A stretch of DNA of 32,897 nucleotides from Facilibium subflavum (GCF_003574485.1 NZ_QLIT01000143.1:1-32897), one strand, 5' to 3'. Numbered from the stretch's first letter, positions 14,525 through 23,716 are shown. Numbers and translations are program-made. Notes: generated by a model from the sequence alone, not told the origin.

Positions 14525-15898
14525 ATGCCTTTTATTCCAAATACAAAAAATGATGTGCAGCAAATGCTTGATGAAATTGGTGTGGAGAACATTGAAGTTC
14601 TTTTTGATGAAATTCCGCAAAGCATTCGCGCACAAAGCAATATTAATCTACCTGATGGCATGAATGAATGTCAGATGGATCGATTTTTCCGTGATAAGTG
14701 TGATAAAAACATTCAACAGACGAGCTTTATTGGCGCTGGTGCCTATCAACATTACACGCCATCAGCCGTTGTAGACATTATGACGCGAGGTGAGTTTTAT
14801 ACTTCATATACACCATATCAGGCAGAAGCATCACAAGGAACACTGCAGGTTGTATATGAATATCAAAGCATGATGGCCTCATTAACAGAATTGCAAATTT
14901 CAAATGCATCAATGTATGATGGAGCCACGGCGTTGGCTGAAAGTGTTTTAATGGCAACTCGTCATCAACGTAAGCTTAAACATAAAAAAGTATTGATCGC
15001 TGATGTGATATTTCCACAATATATTGATGTGATTAAGACGATTGCAAGTGCGCAAGGTGTTGAGGTCGAGGTAATTACCGTTGATCCGAAAAATGGCAAA
15101 ACCGATGTTAATAATTTGGCAAATAATCCAGATAACTATGCGGCGGTTATCGTTCCACAGGTTAATTTTTATGGTCAAATAACAGACTATGATGAATTGA
15201 CGGATTGGGCGCATGCCAATAATGCCATGGTGATTGCAGTTGTGAATCCAATTGTACTTGGGTTGCTTGAGGCCCCTGGAAACTGGGGCCAAAAGGGTGC
15301 CGACATCGCTTGTGGCGATGGGCAGCCTTTAGGTTTGCCTTTAAGTGCAGGTGGTCCTTATTTTGGTTTTATTACCGCCAAAGAAGCACTGGCAAGGCAA
15401 ATGCCAGGCAGGATTATTGGACGTACGGTTGATCAAGATGGCAAAGAGGCATTTTGTTTAACTTTGCAAGCCAGAGAGCAACATATCCGCCGGGCAAAAG
15501 CAACATCGAATATTTGCTCCAATCAGGGGCTGCTTGTTACTGCCGCTACCGTTTATATGTCGCTGATGGGGCCGCAAGGTCTTAAAGAAGTAGCATTACA
15601 ATCACATCAAAATGCGGCATTATTAGCCAGAAAAGCTGACCAGATTGATGGGGTGAAAGTCCGTTTTAACCAGAATTTTATGTATGAAATCATCATTGAT
15701 CTGCCAGTAAGCGCTAAAGAAGTATTAGCACTTGGTACAGAGCAACAAGTTCAATTAGGTTATGATATGGCAAATTTTGATGCTGCTCAGGCAAATAGCT
15801 TATTGGTTTGTACAACTGAAATTCACCATGAGGCAGATCTCGATCTTTATATCGATGTACTAAAGAAAGCATTATCAAAGCTTGCTGTGGGAGTATGA
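14525..15898 (+). CDS. gcvPA: Glycine dehydrogenase (decarboxylating) subunit 1, GcvPA
   Basis: Alpha subunit of the heterotetrameric P protein that decarboxylates glycine and loads the aminomethyl group on GcvH. 457 residues, normal for the two-gene form. Visible: [15 protein letters not shown] start, [51 protein letters not shown] and [20 protein letters not shown]. It has the aminotransferase-like fold but not the PLP lysine, which is in GcvPB. It follows gcvH by 55 bases. Split P proteins occur in Francisella, Legionella, Coxiella and many Firmicutes, whereas E. coli has one fused protein. Confidence 0.96.
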   Translation: MPFIPNTKNDVQQMLDEIGVENIEVLFDEIPQSIRAQSNINLPDGMNECQMDRFFRDKCDKNIQQTSFIGAGAYQHYTPSAVVDIMTRGEFYTSYTPYQAEASQGTLQVVYEYQSMMASLTELQISNASMYDGATALAESVLMATRHQRKLKHKKVLIADVIFPQYIDVIKTIASAQGVEVEVITVDPKNGKTDVNNLANNPDNYAAVIVPQVNFYGQITDYDELTDWAHANNAMVIAVVNPIVLGLLEAPGNWGQKGADIACGDGQPLGLPLSAGGPYFGFITAKEALARQMPGRIIGRTVDQDGKEAFCLTLQAREQHIRRAKATSNICSNQGLLVTAATVYMSLMGPQGLKEVALQSHQNAALLARKADQIDGVKVRFNQNFMYEIIIDLPVSAKEVLALGTEQQVQLGYDMANFDAAQANSLLVCTTEIHHEADLDLYIDVLKKALSKLAVGV

Positions 15899-15899
15899 A

Positions 15900-17357
15900 A
15901 TGAGTGTAATATTTGAAAAATCTGTTGAAAATCGACGTGCCAATTCACAAAAATGGGCAACAACAGAGCTTATGTGCTTTGATGAGGGCAAACTACGTAA
16001 ACAAAAACCAGGCTTACCCGAAGTGGGCGAATTGGAAGTTATCAGGCATTATACAAAGCTTTCTCAGAAGAATTTCTCAATCGATACACAGTTTTATCCG
16101 CTTGGCTCGTGTACGATGAAATATAATCCTCGCATTGCTTTGAAATGTGCATTGAACCCTTCGGTGTTAAATATACATCCTTATCAGGATGAAAAAACAC
16201 AACAAGGTCTTTTAGAGATGCTTTATGAGCTGCAAGGGATCTTATCAGAGCTTACCGGAATGCATGCGGTATCTCTTGTGCCTTGTGCTGGTGCACAAGG
16301 TGAATTTGCCGGGGTTAAGATGATAAGAGACTATCATATTGCCAATGGTCAGGCGCATAGAGATGAAATTATCGTGCCAGATGCCGCGCATGGGACAAAT
16401 CCTGCCACCGCGATTATGGCAGGATGTAAGGTTATTGAGATTCCAACTTCACTTGAAACAGGTGATATTGATATCGATGCACTTAAAAAAGTATTAGGTC
16501 CAAATACAGCAGGTATTATGCTGACAAACCCATCAACAATGGGTGTGTTTGAGCGCAAGATTGAGGAGGTTGCGCGGCTTGTACATGAAGCCGGTGGCTT
16601 ACTGTATTATGATGGCGCGAACTTAAATGCGATTATGGGTAAAGCCAAGCCTGGGAAAATGGGTTTTGATGTGATTCATATGAATGTGCATAAAACCTTT
16701 GCCACACCGCATGGCGGTGGTGGTCCAGGTGGTGGTCCAATTGCAGTAAGCCAGCGTTTAAAGCCTTTTTTGCCAATGCCAGCGATTGTCAAAGAAAATG
16801 AAATTTATCGCATTAAACATAAAAAGGACTTTCCACAGAGCATTGGCTATTTGCATGCATTTTCTGGTAATATTGGAGTTTTAATCCGTGCCTATGTTTA
16901 TTTGAAAATGTTGGGTGGAAATGGATTAACCAAAGCATCTGAGATGGCAACATTAAATGCCAATTATATGATGGCACGCCTTAAAAAGGCAGGTTTTAAA
17001 ATCGCACTGCCAGATCGCCGTGCTTCACATGAATTTATCGTCTCATTAGCCCCAGAGAAAAAAGCGTATGGTGTGGATGCGAATGATTTTGCCAAGCAGT
17101 TGCTAGATCATGATATGCATGCACCAACCATGTATTTTCCATTGCTGGTTCCAGAATGTTTATTGATTGAGCCAACAGAAACAGAAACAAAAGCACAGAT
17201 GGATGCTTTTGTTGATGCTATGGTTGAGATTAGAAAACTTGCTGAGAAAGACCCGCAGAAAATGAAACAGGCACCACTAACACAACCGGTTAAGCGTGTG
17301 GATGATGTTAAGGCCGTACGTGAATTAGATGTTGTGTTTGGGCAGTGTTGTAAGTAG
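15900..17357 (+). CDS. gcvPB: Glycine dehydrogenase (decarboxylating) subunit 2, GcvPB
   Basis: Catalytic PLP-binding beta subunit of the two-part P protein. 485 residues. The PLP lysine lies in [19 protein letters not shown] at about residue 264. Other family marks are [45 protein letters not shown] and [15 protein letters not shown] 15900 is preferred over an upstream in-frame ATG at 15882, because GGGAG (15888-15892) is 7 bases before it and the N-terminus [14 protein letters not shown] fits the family. One base separates it from the gcvPA stop, so translation is coupled. Last gene of the operon. Confidence 0.96.
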   Translation: MSVIFEKSVENRRANSQKWATTELMCFDEGKLRKQKPGLPEVGELEVIRHYTKLSQKNFSIDTQFYPLGSCTMKYNPRIALKCALNPSVLNIHPYQDEKTQQGLLEMLYELQGILSELTGMHAVSLVPCAGAQGEFAGVKMIRDYHIANGQAHRDEIIVPDAAHGTNPATAIMAGCKVIEIPTSLETGDIDIDALKKVLGPNTAGIMLTNPSTMGVFERKIEEVARLVHEAGGLLYYDGANLNAIMGKAKPGKMGFDVIHMNVHKTFATPHGGGGPGGGPIAVSQRLKPFLPMPAIVKENEIYRIKHKKDFPQSIGYLHAFSGNIGVLIRAYVYLKMLGGNGLTKASEMATLNANYMMARLKKAGFKIALPDRRASHEFIVSLAPEKKAYGVDANDFAKQLLDHDMHAPTMYFPLLVPECLLIEPTETETKAQMDAFVDAMVEIRKLAEKDPQKMKQAPLTQPVKRVDDVKAVRELDVVFGQCCK

Positions 17358-17398
17358 TTGGGATTGCGCGTTTTTGTGTTTGTAATATTTGCGGTTTA

Positions 17399-17419
17399 GC
17401 TCCTCTTATAAAGAGGGGC
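17399..17419. terminator. Hairpin between the convergent gcv and ECF operons
   Basis: A 9-bp stem GCTCCTCTT/AAGAGGGGC (one T-G wobble on the plus strand) with a three-base loop, 42 bases after the gcvPB stop. The position suits a bidirectional terminator, but no T run follows on either strand. Confidence 0.4.
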
Positions 17420-17471
17420 AATAGTAAGAAAGAGAATGTGACGAAATAAGGTTCTCGCGCAGTTCGTTTTT

Positions 17472-18200
17472 TTAACCAATATGCTTTACTTTCAATGCGC
17501 CGAGATTGCTTTTATTTAGTTTTGCAAAGCCTGCGTACTGAATCTGTGCAGCTCCCATATTGGTGATATTAAATGTGCTATTGACATCAGATGAAAGCGT
17601 TAATTTACCCATGTTTGTCAGATCAAAATTTCCACTGCTTAATTCAGTAAAGTTTAGCTGTGATTTTCCTTTATTATTTAGCGAAATATTTTGTACCTGG
17701 CCGCTGATAAATGCTGTTGATTTGCCTAAGAGGCTAATATTCGCGATATTGGCGTATAAACCAGAAATCATTAGATCATCGTTACCCTTAGACTGTAAGG
17801 TGGCTGTATCAGTCGTAATTGCAGAAAATAAACCACTTGCTTTGCCTTGGTTGTCAAAAGAAAACTGTTTTGCCCAAATAGGTGCAAACCGATAGTGAAT
17901 ATTACCATCAAAGCTAATTTTATCTAAGGTGCTTGAGCTTAAATTAATTGTAATGGATTTGTTTTTCTCCCAAAAGCTTTTATGGTTTTGTTGAATTACC
18001 AGGCAGTTTTTATTCTGGGTAAGTGTGAGTTCCTTAAAATCTTGTTGATTTGTTTGTACCTGCGCCTTTCCTTGTGTCCAAGCAAGGTTAAAGTGACCAT
18101 CAAGTTTGAGACAATGATAGTCAGAAACAGATTTTGTCATTGCATTTATCCTTTGTGTGCTTATCAGTAAAACACCGGCAACCATGATCGATTTTTTCAT
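17472..18200 (-). CDS. Secreted GIN-domain (DUF2807-like) beta-helix protein
   Basis: 242 residues with an N-terminal signal peptide (MKKSIMVAGVLLISTQRINA, cleavage after about residue 20). The remainder consists of short repeated beta segments of the type (N/S)xG(K/N)(S/L)xLxxxS, for example NISLLGKSTAFISGQ, NISLNNKGKSQLNFT and FDLTNMGKLTLSSD, typical of the right-handed beta-helical GIN domain of putative adhesin head proteins. Likely periplasmic or surface-exposed. GGAGATAAAT precedes the ATG. It is the last gene of the sigma-factor operon, 12 bases after the putative anti-sigma gene, so it is a plausible regulon output or a component of the signal-sensing path. The exact role is unknown. 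Confidence 0.72.
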   Translation of the reverse strand: MKKSIMVAGVLLISTQRINAMTKSVSDYHCLKLDGHFNLAWTQGKAQVQTNQQDFKELTLTQNKNCLVIQQNHKSFWEKNKSITINLSSSTLDKISFDGNIHYRFAPIWAKQFSFDNQGKASGLFSAITTDTATLQSKGNDDLMISGLYANIANISLLGKSTAFISGQVQNISLNNKGKSQLNFTELSSGNFDLTNMGKLTLSSDVNSTFNITNMGAAQIQYAGFAKLNKSNLGALKVKHIG

Positions 18201-18212
18201 ATTTATCTCCTG

Positions 18213-18509
18213 TTAATGATCATTGTTAAAAATTACATCATAAATAAATAAGCATCCTAATGTGATGCCAACCAATAGTAAGCTTGTATGCATAGTCAGC
18301 TTGCTTATTGCAATTGAATAGAAATGCTTAGCACTGGCCATCAAGGCAAAGCTTGTGATAATGATCGAAATGCATATATTAAGCCACATAGCCCAACGTG
18401 GATAGTGTGGTTTTTTAGGAAGTTGTTGTAAAATTTTTTCACTAAAGCCATTATCTTCAATGGTGTTTTCGCATTGATCAAAGAGTTTTTTTAAGTCTTG
18501 ATCATTCAT
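18213..18509 (-). CDS. Putative membrane anti-sigma factor
   Basis: 98 residues. A short N-terminal cytoplasmic part (MNDQDLKKLFDQCENT, then GFSEKILQQLPKKP) is followed by two membrane helices at about residues 40-60 and 73-93. Its start overlaps the sigma factor stop by 4 bases (ATGA, 18506-18509), so it is translationally coupled. Overlap with an ECF sigma gene and the small helical plus membrane layout are typical of anti-sigma factors, and the FSExxLxxLP segment recalls short anti-sigma-like families next to ECF genes. There is no zinc-binding HxxxCxxC motif, so it is not a classical ZAS protein. The role is inferred from position. Confidence 0.6.
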   Translation of the reverse strand: MNDQDLKKLFDQCENTIEDNGFSEKILQQLPKKPHYPRWAMWLNICISIIITSFALMASAKHFYSIAISKLTMHTSLLLVGITLGCLFIYDVIFNNDH

Positions 18510-19030
18510 GGGTTTATACCTCCAAGTATTGTTTTTAATTTCTCTGCAGCACGTTTTAAATGTGATTTTACGGTGCCCATTGGCAGCTGTGTAATTTTAG
18601 TAATCTCCAGCTGGGTGAACTCACTAAAATAGTAGAGATTAACAACAAGCCTCTGCTCAAATGGTAGCTGTTTAAGCGCCTTTTCCAATTTGCTGTTTGA
18701 GAGTACATCACTGTGGATTTCATCTGTTTGCGTTTTTTCATCCAGCGCCTCCCATTGAGGTTTTTGTCGCTTGTGTTGCAAAAAAGTACGATAAGCAATT
18801 TGAAACAGCCATGCGGCAAATGAGTTAGCTAAATCAAGTTGTTTTATTTTGTAATAGGCGGTAATAAAGCACTCTTGTGCCAAGTCATCTGCCAGCGCAT
18901 AGTCATGTTGTGTCAAACGTCGTAAGAAGTTTCTGATTTTCGATTGGTAGCGTCTTATTAATGTTGCAAATGCATGGCGATCGTCGTCATGGATGATACG
19001 GTAAATTAAATCGGTTTCTAAATGTTCCAC
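18506..19030 (-). CDS. ECF-type RNA polymerase sigma factor (RpoE-like)
   Basis: 174 residues with the two ECF domains. Sigma region 2 spans about 10-80 (FATLIRRYQSKIRNFLRRLT, then DDLAQECFITAYYKI) and sigma region 4 spans about 118-170 (LPFEQRLVVNLYYFSEFTQLEI, then MGTVKSHLKRAAEKL), joined by a short linker with no extra domain. It starts at GTG 19030, 18 bases after the stop of the upstream membrane gene. Two GGAAC pentamers (19044-19040 and 19028-19024 on this strand) flank the start. GGAAC is the common -35 core of ECF promoters, so an internal autoregulated promoter is possible, though the second copy lies in the coding sequence. Downstream genes encode a putative anti-sigma factor and a secreted GIN-domain protein. 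Confidence 0.9.
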   Translation of the reverse strand: MEHLETDLIYRIIHDDDRHAFATLIRRYQSKIRNFLRRLTQHDYALADDLAQECFITAYYKIKQLDLANSFAAWLFQIAYRTFLQHKRQKPQWEALDEKTQTDEIHSDVLSNSKLEKALKQLPFEQRLVVNLYYFSEFTQLEITKITQLPMGTVKSHLKRAAEKLKTILGGINP

Positions 19031-19048
19031 GTTGATAACGTTCCATGT

Positions 19049-19411
19049 TTATTGATTAGTTTCTTTTTGCATCAACCTTCCTACAATTACTTCACTTATA
19101 CCAATAAAAATCCCTAATAGCCCCCAGCTCCAGTAAAACTCGGAAAATCCAAAAAGAAGCCATAAAATCGCTACAAATGCAATGCCGATACAAATAAGTT
19201 TTATGCCACGTTGCAGGTGTGAAAAGGGCGTGTTTGGGATAGTGTGTTGCTGAATAAACTCAACAGGAATGCCTTGGCCGGTATCAATCATTTTGCGTAT
19301 GGTTTTCTGGTATTCGCGTTTGCTGCGAAAACGCAGATAAAAAACAATAAATACGATTGTAATAACCATAATAAAAGGTGCCAACGGCACAAGTAGTCCT
19401 AAGTATTCCAT
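19049..19411 (-). CDS. Small membrane protein of the ECF operon (DUF6249-like)
   Basis: 120 residues: an N-terminal membrane helix (about 5-27), a basic cytoplasmic loop containing YQKTIRKMIDTGQGIPVEFI, then two further helices (about 69-87 and 92-110). The pattern of an N-terminal helix, a short motif of the type (M/L)IDxGxxIP and two C-terminal helices resembles the DUF6249 family, which is often encoded with ECF sigma factors. It may be part of the signal-sensing complex. First gene of the four-gene operon, starting 85 bases after the MFS gene on the same strand. The ribosome binding site is weak (GGTG). Confidence 0.65.
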   Translation of the reverse strand: MEYLGLLVPLAPFIMVITIVFIVFYLRFRSKREYQKTIRKMIDTGQGIPVEFIQQHTIPNTPFSHLQRGIKLICIGIAFVAILWLLFGFSEFYWSWGLLGIFIGISEVIVGRLMQKETNQ

Positions 19412-19496
19412 TTATTTTCACCAGTATGTTTTAACTTGATACTACTTAAGATGCAGCAAAGAATAGAATGGATGCAAATTTTTTTAAATTTTTCTG

Positions 19497-20702
19497 TTAT
19501 TCGGTTTTTATTGTGTTTTGCATCAGACAAAATCCTAATAAGCTCAAGATTGGCAAAATCGTCAATGCTAAGCCCATTGTCAGCGCGCTAAAGCTTGGTA
19601 AAAAAGCTAGAATGAAGCTTGTCAGTCCTGCAGTTAATGTCTGTATAAGCCCATATAAAGCAGCGGCAAAACCAATAATATGACCAAAAGGTGTAAATGC
19701 CTTTGAAAAGCTTGTCGGGAAAATAAAGCTTGCACCAATAACATACAAAGCAATCATCAGCATGATGTCAAGAATCCCAGCTGACTTCACAAGGCTTATC
19801 AGCGTAAGCAATATCCCGGCAAGCAACATAAGCAACAAGCCAATAAACATTGTTTTATCAACACTGAATTTTTTAAGCAGTTTTGAACTGCTGGTAAACC
19901 CAATAAACTGCGCTGCTGCGATTACAAGTGCCAATAAACCAAATGCATTAGGACTTAGATGCATGGTCTGTTGAAACAAAAAAGGTGCTATTGTGATATA
20001 TACGATAAGACCTGAAAAGGCAAGCCCGCTTAATAAAACGGGTATGACAAACTGTCCTGCGCAAATCAGTGTCAGATAACACTTTATCCAGTAAACAGGA
20101 TGTAATGAAGCTTTATCTCTTTGTTGATTGGTCTCGGGTAATTTCAGCAATACAACGATGAAAAACACAATCATGCTGATAAAGATAATGACAAAATTGA
20201 CCCGCCAATCAAGATAGTCTTGAATAAACCCAACTAATGTGGGGGCAAGCCCTAAGGATAAGGACGTTGCCATGCCAAGCTGCGCGCCTGCGCGTGCTAA
20301 GGCTGTTCCAGTAAAAGCATCACGAAAGATAGCGCGCATCATGGCACTTCCGGCTCCCATGCCAAGCCCTTGTATGGCACGTCCTGTCAATAACATTTCA
20401 ATATTGCCTGCGCTAAGACAAAAAAGACTGCCGATAATTGCAATAAAAAGCCCAGTGCAAAGGATTACCTTACGACCCAATTTATCAGATAATGGTCCGT
20501 AAATAACCGGCGAGATGCCATAACCGATTAGATAAAAGGTTACGGTAAGCTGGACTGAGCTGACACTGGTATGAAGTGCCTTGGTAATGGCAGGCAGAGA
20601 TGGGATATGCAAGTCAGTTGTACCAACCATAATAATAACTAATGTGATAACAATCGCCGTCAAGGTTTTAATTGGCAATTGGTTTTCTTGTTGTAAAGAC
20701 AT
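19497..20702 (-). CDS. MFS exporter, Bcr/CflA-type drug resistance family
   Basis: 401 residues with 12 membrane helices. Helix 1 carries the Bcr/CflA-type motif TTDLHIPSLPAI, and motif A is GPLSDKLGRK in the helix 2-3 loop. GRAIQGLGMGAGSAMMRAIF, with conserved RxxQG, is the helix 4 signature. Likely a proton-coupled exporter of drugs, amino acids or sulfonamide-like compounds, with unknown substrate. The start at 20702 has a weak GGAAAA upstream. It is preceded by a 467-base untranslated stretch with a palindromic operator candidate and a small leader frame, suggesting regulated expression. Confidence 0.88.
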   Translation of the reverse strand: MSLQQENQLPIKTLTAIVITLVIIMVGTTDLHIPSLPAITKALHTSVSSVQLTVTFYLIGYGISPVIYGPLSDKLGRKVILCTGLFIAIIGSLFCLSAGNIEMLLTGRAIQGLGMGAGSAMMRAIFRDAFTGTALARAGAQLGMATSLSLGLAPTLVGFIQDYLDWRVNFVIIFISMIVFFIVVLLKLPETNQQRDKASLHPVYWIKCYLTLICAGQFVIPVLLSGLAFSGLIVYITIAPFLFQQTMHLSPNAFGLLALVIAAAQFIGFTSSSKLLKKFSVDKTMFIGLLLMLLAGILLTLISLVKSAGILDIMLMIALYVIGASFIFPTSFSKAFTPFGHIIGFAAALYGLIQTLTAGLTSFILAFLPSFSALTMGLALTILPILSLLGFCLMQNTIKTE

Positions 20703-20947
20703 TACTTTTTTCCATATTTTATTTCTAGCGCTTAAACTGATTTAAAGCCGATGTCATTTTGTGAGCATCGTACTAGAAAAACAAGCCCATCAAAAGTGTG
20801 GTCACAACATTCGATGGCACAATTATTTAAAAACGCTAATGGTTTTATTTCATATTGTTATCGCTTTTAAAAAGCCAAAACAAATACAGTAGATGGTGAT
20901 AAAACCAGGGAAAAAAGGGAGGCAGAATTAGTATAAAGCGATAATCT

Positions 20948-21001
20948 TCAAGCAGCCCTTTTATCCATGCTGATTGTTAAGCTGTGTTGCCGCATTACCA
21001 T
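20948..21001 (-). CDS. Possible 17-residue leader peptide (MVMRQHSLTISMDKRAA)
   Basis: A short frame with a good ribosome binding site, CTGGAG (GGAG 9 bases before the ATG at 21001), ending in TGA. Three bases after the stop begins one arm of a long-range inverted repeat (20935-20944 with 20858-20867). The layout of leader frame plus downstream hairpin suggests translation-sensitive attenuation of the Bcr-like exporter gene, about 245 bases downstream. There is no run of identical regulatory codons. It could be a chance frame, since such short frames with GGAG do arise in 33 kb. Confidence 0.3.
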   Translation of the reverse strand: MVMRQHSLTISMDKRAA

Positions 21002-21042
21002 TTGTCTATTCTCCAGTGTAAATATTAAATTTCATCGGCAAT

Positions 21043-21060
21043 TTATCATAACTTTGATAA
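21043..21060. promoter_or_regulatory. Palindromic operator candidate upstream of the leader frame
   Basis: Perfect inverted repeat TTATCA-TAACTT-TGATAA (6-bp arms, 6-base centre). On the minus strand it lies between TTGCTC (21068-21063) and TAAATT (21045-21040), a possible -35/-10 pair with a 17-base spacer. A bound regulator would therefore block the promoter of the leader and the Bcr-like gene. Confidence 0.45.
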
Positions 21061-21169
21061 GTGAGCAAGTGGCTTGTGAACATTTATCCATCATTAGTTT
21101 TTTGTTATTGTACCTTGATTGTTAATGCACATGCTTTTAGCAAGAATATTAAGCCGTAGCCTTTTTAAA

Positions 21170-22351
21170 TCACACACGGGCCGGTTGCTTATATTTTGTG
21201 ATTAAGATAACCGTTGTAATATAGAAAAACAGGACAATGCCACTTAAGGTAAATAAATTGGCAAAAATTAAATTTGCCGCAACTAAAGAAGCGGCAACGA
21301 TAAAATCCACCATAAGACTGTAAATGGCAGATACGGCAGCGGTATAGGTTTTATCAAATATAATCAGTGCTATTGTCGATGCATTTACACTGACAATAGC
21401 CGAAGAAAAGCCAAATATAATACTGGCGAAACTCATCAGATAAATGCTTAAAAAGGAGTGATTTAAGCCGGTGAAAAGGAATAGAATACCGCTTAAAATT
21501 GCAATCCAGGCAAAGATAAGCGCGTTATTTTCATAGCTTAATCGATGGCTTATCCAGCGCATATTAATCCAACGGCCAACAGCGCCTGAGATTACCAGTA
21601 AAAACGACAGCCAGCCATATACGATGGTGCTATAGCCTAATGTATTGATCACGACATAGGGTGTGCAGATGTAAAACACTGACATCCCGCCCCAGGCGGC
21701 AGCTGTGATATAACAGTAACTTAAAAATTTGGTGTTGCTAATCACATGCCATAGTCTTTTAAAGCTGGGTTGCTTTTTGTGATTGTTTGTATGTGAAGCA
21801 TCTTGATGAAAAAGCAGCAATACGCAGACAAGGGTGATAAGGCTTAGCAGGATAACAATATTAAATACCCATTGCCATCCGCCATAATAAACGATATATC
21901 CACCGACAAATCCGGCAACTGATGGGGCGATATAAAACATTAAGGTTAATGATTGCCAGGCCTTGACAAATTCAGTGCCAGACAGCAGGTCTTTAGGAAT
22001 GCTTACAGCAAGGATGTAAAACCCTGAGGCAGCCATTCCCTGAAGAATACGCCCTGCATAAAAAAAGTAAATGCTGGGTGCAAATTGGCATAGAAGTGTT
22101 CCGATAATGATAAGTGCGGTGAAAACAGAAATAGTGTTTTTATGCCCAAGTTTGTCGTCTATAATGCCAGCTGGAATGGAAAAAAAGGCCCCGGCAATCA
22201 CAAAAATCGTTAAAGTTAATTGGCTTTGAGCAACATCAACATGAAAGTCATGGCGTAGTAACGGCAAGGCCGAGACATACATGTCATAGGCACTAACATA
22301 GATGCCAACAAACAGTAAGGCAAAAAAATAGACATAGTGCGTGGTTTTCAT
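21170..22351 (-). CDS. MFS exporter, DHA1-type
   Basis: 393 residues with 12 membrane helices. Helix 1 has YDMYVSALPLL, and the helix 2-3 loop has a variant motif A, GIIDDKLGHK, in which the usual Arg is His. GRILQGMAASGFYI is the helix 4 RxxQG motif. It belongs to the same broad drug:H+ antiporter class as the gene at 19497-20702, but the two are not close copies. No clear Shine-Dalgarno precedes ATG 22351, so the start is uncertain by a few codons. It is divergent from yaaA, with about 124 bases between starts. Substrate unknown. Confidence 0.85.
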   Translation of the reverse strand: MKTTHYVYFFALLFVGIYVSAYDMYVSALPLLRHDFHVDVAQSQLTLTIFVIAGAFFSIPAGIIDDKLGHKNTISVFTALIIIGTLLCQFAPSIYFFYAGRILQGMAASGFYILAVSIPKDLLSGTEFVKAWQSLTLMFYIAPSVAGFVGGYIVYYGGWQWVFNIVILLSLITLVCVLLLFHQDASHTNNHKKQPSFKRLWHVISNTKFLSYCYITAAAWGGMSVFYICTPYVVINTLGYSTIVYGWLSFLLVISGAVGRWINMRWISHRLSYENNALIFAWIAILSGILFLFTGLNHSFLSIYLMSFASIIFGFSSAIVSVNASTIALIIFDKTYTAAVSAIYSLMVDFIVAASLVAANLIFANLFTLSGIVLFFYITTVILITKYKQPARV

Positions 22352-22433
22352 AAAGCATTGGTTTTATAAAGTATTACGGCTATGGTAATACTGATATTTG
22401 CATGATACAAGACAAGCCTGTAGCAATAAGTTT

Positions 22434-22442
22434 TGTTATACT
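22434..22442 (+). promoter_or_regulatory. Extended -10 promoter of yaaA-rlmH
   Basis: TGTTATACT, an extended -10 box, 34 bases upstream of the yaaA ATG, with no strong -35. It resembles the TGTTA-type boxes before glnA and ubiG. Confidence 0.45.
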
Positions 22443-22475
22443 GTGTTTTATGCAAAATAAGTAAGAGATAATTTG

Positions 22476-23249
22476 ATGTTGAGCTTAATCTCACCGGCTA
22501 AAAGTCAGGATTTCAAGGTAAAGGCGCCTCTTGAGCATTTTACTTATCCGTTATTTCAAGATGACATCGTAAAGTTGGTCACAAAGCTCAAGCACTATGA
22601 GCCAGCAGAGTTTGAATCATTAATGCGTATTTCCTCTAAGCTTGCCAGCGAAGTCTTTGATAAATATATTAATTTTAATCCCAAGCAATATACACTGGAG
22701 AATGCAAAGCAGGCACTTTTTGCCTTTACAGGGGATGTTTATAAGGGGATAGAAGCCAACACACTTTCGCACGATCAGGCAGAATATGCCCAGCAGCACT
22801 TATTGATGATCTCAGGTTTATATGGCTTGTTGCGACCTTTGGATTTAATGCAGCCGTATCGTTTGGAGATGGGCACAAAGTTTTCTATCGATGATAAATC
22901 ATTATATGAATTTTGGCGTGATAAATTGACGATGATGCTGAACAGGCAGCTATCGACGCATCAAAATAAGGTTGTCGTGAATCTGGCGTCAAATGAGTAC
23001 AGTAAAGCGATTGATCATAAAAAAATTGATGGGCAATGGATTGATATTGATTTTAAAGAGTATCACAAAGGTAAATATCAAACGATTGCGCTTTATGCCA
23101 AGCGTGCACGTGGGCTTATGGTGCGTTTTATTCTAGATGGGAAGATCGATAATCTAGACACATTGAAAGCCTTTGATTATGCTGGTTATTCACTTAATCC
23201 AGATTACTCTAGCGATAAAAAGCTCTGTTTTTGTCGGGTAAAACCGTGA
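22476..23249 (+). CDS. yaaA: Peroxide stress protein YaaA (UPF0246)
   Basis: 257 residues. YaaA limits intracellular iron-driven damage during hydrogen peroxide stress and binds DNA. Family motifs are plain: LISPAKSQDF at the N-terminus, LMRISSKLA, ENAKQALFAFTGDVY, AQQHLLMISGLYGLLRPLDL followed by MQPYRLEMGTKF, NLASNEY, and ALYAKRARGLMVRFI. I place the start at ATG 22476 (MLSLISPAK, matching the MLILISPAK of E. coli) rather than at the TTG one codon earlier. The stop overlaps the GTG start of rlmH (GTGA), giving a coupled two-gene operon. Confidence 0.95.
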   Translation: MLSLISPAKSQDFKVKAPLEHFTYPLFQDDIVKLVTKLKHYEPAEFESLMRISSKLASEVFDKYINFNPKQYTLENAKQALFAFTGDVYKGIEANTLSHDQAEYAQQHLLMISGLYGLLRPLDLMQPYRLEMGTKFSIDDKSLYEFWRDKLTMMLNRQLSTHQNKVVVNLASNEYSKAIDHKKIDGQWIDIDFKEYHKGKYQTIALYAKRARGLMVRFILDGKIDNLDTLKAFDYAGYSLNPDYSSDKKLCFCRVKP

Positions 23250-23716
23250 AGATTAAAATTATTGCTTTAGGGCAGAAAATGCCAGGGTGGGTGAATGCTG
23301 GCTTTGATGAATACAAAAAACGTTTAAATGGTTCTGAAATCCAACTGGAACTTATTGAGTTACCCATTGCTAAAAGAGGAAAAACCGGCAGTATCTCGGT
23401 ATGGCTTGAGGAGGAAGCAAAGCGTGTTAAAGCGAAACTCACAGACCAGGATCACCTGGTTGTTTTAGATATTACCGCAAAGCTTATCAGCACAGAAGAT
23501 TTAGCAGAAAAACTTGATTATTGGCAGCAAAATCATAAAAGTGTTGCCTTGTTGATTGGTGGGCCTGATGGTATCGATAGCACCTTGAAGAAACAGGCAG
23601 GAGAGCGTATATCCTTTTCTAAAATGACATTTCCACATCCACTGGTACGTATTATTCTAGTCGAACAGTTGTATCGTGCCATGAGTATTTTAAAGGGGCA
23701 TCCTTATCATAAATAA
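23246..23716 (+). CDS. rlmH: 23S rRNA (pseudouridine-1915-N3) methyltransferase RlmH
   Basis: SPOUT-class methyltransferase that modifies helix 69 of 23S rRNA using S-adenosylmethionine, acting on assembled 70S ribosomes. 156 residues from GTG 23246 (MKIKIIALGQKMPGWV), the family length. The trefoil-knot SAM site is visible as LLIGGPDGI (about residues 102-110), followed by FPHPLVRIILVEQLYRAMSI and the terminal GHPYHK. The frame extends five codons upstream to a TTG, but the GTG overlapping the yaaA stop aligns with family starts (E. coli MKLQLVAVGTKMP). Confidence 0.96.
   Translation: MKIKIIALGQKMPGWVNAGFDEYKKRLNGSEIQLELIELPIAKRGKTGSISVWLEEEAKRVKAKLTDQDHLVVLDITAKLISTEDLAEKLDYWQQNHKSVALLIGGPDGIDSTLKKQAGERISFSKMTFPHPLVRIILVEQLYRAMSILKGHPYHK

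Larger units (their letters stand above)
20703..21169 (-). other. Long leader/intergenic region before the Bcr-like gene
   Basis: 467 bases without a long gene, between two MFS genes on the same strand. From upstream to downstream on the minus strand it holds a palindrome TTATCA-AAGTTA-TGATAA (21060-21043), a Shine-Dalgarno followed by a 17-codon frame (21001-20948), and a pair of 10-base complementary arms TTATCGCTTT (20944-20935) and AAAGCGATAA (20867-20858). Then comes AT-rich DNA to the start at 20702. Confidence 0.45.

Noticed and set aside
14948-15292. 114-codon minus-strand frame inside gcvPA
   Set aside because: Antisense shadow of a well-conserved gene. No start signals.
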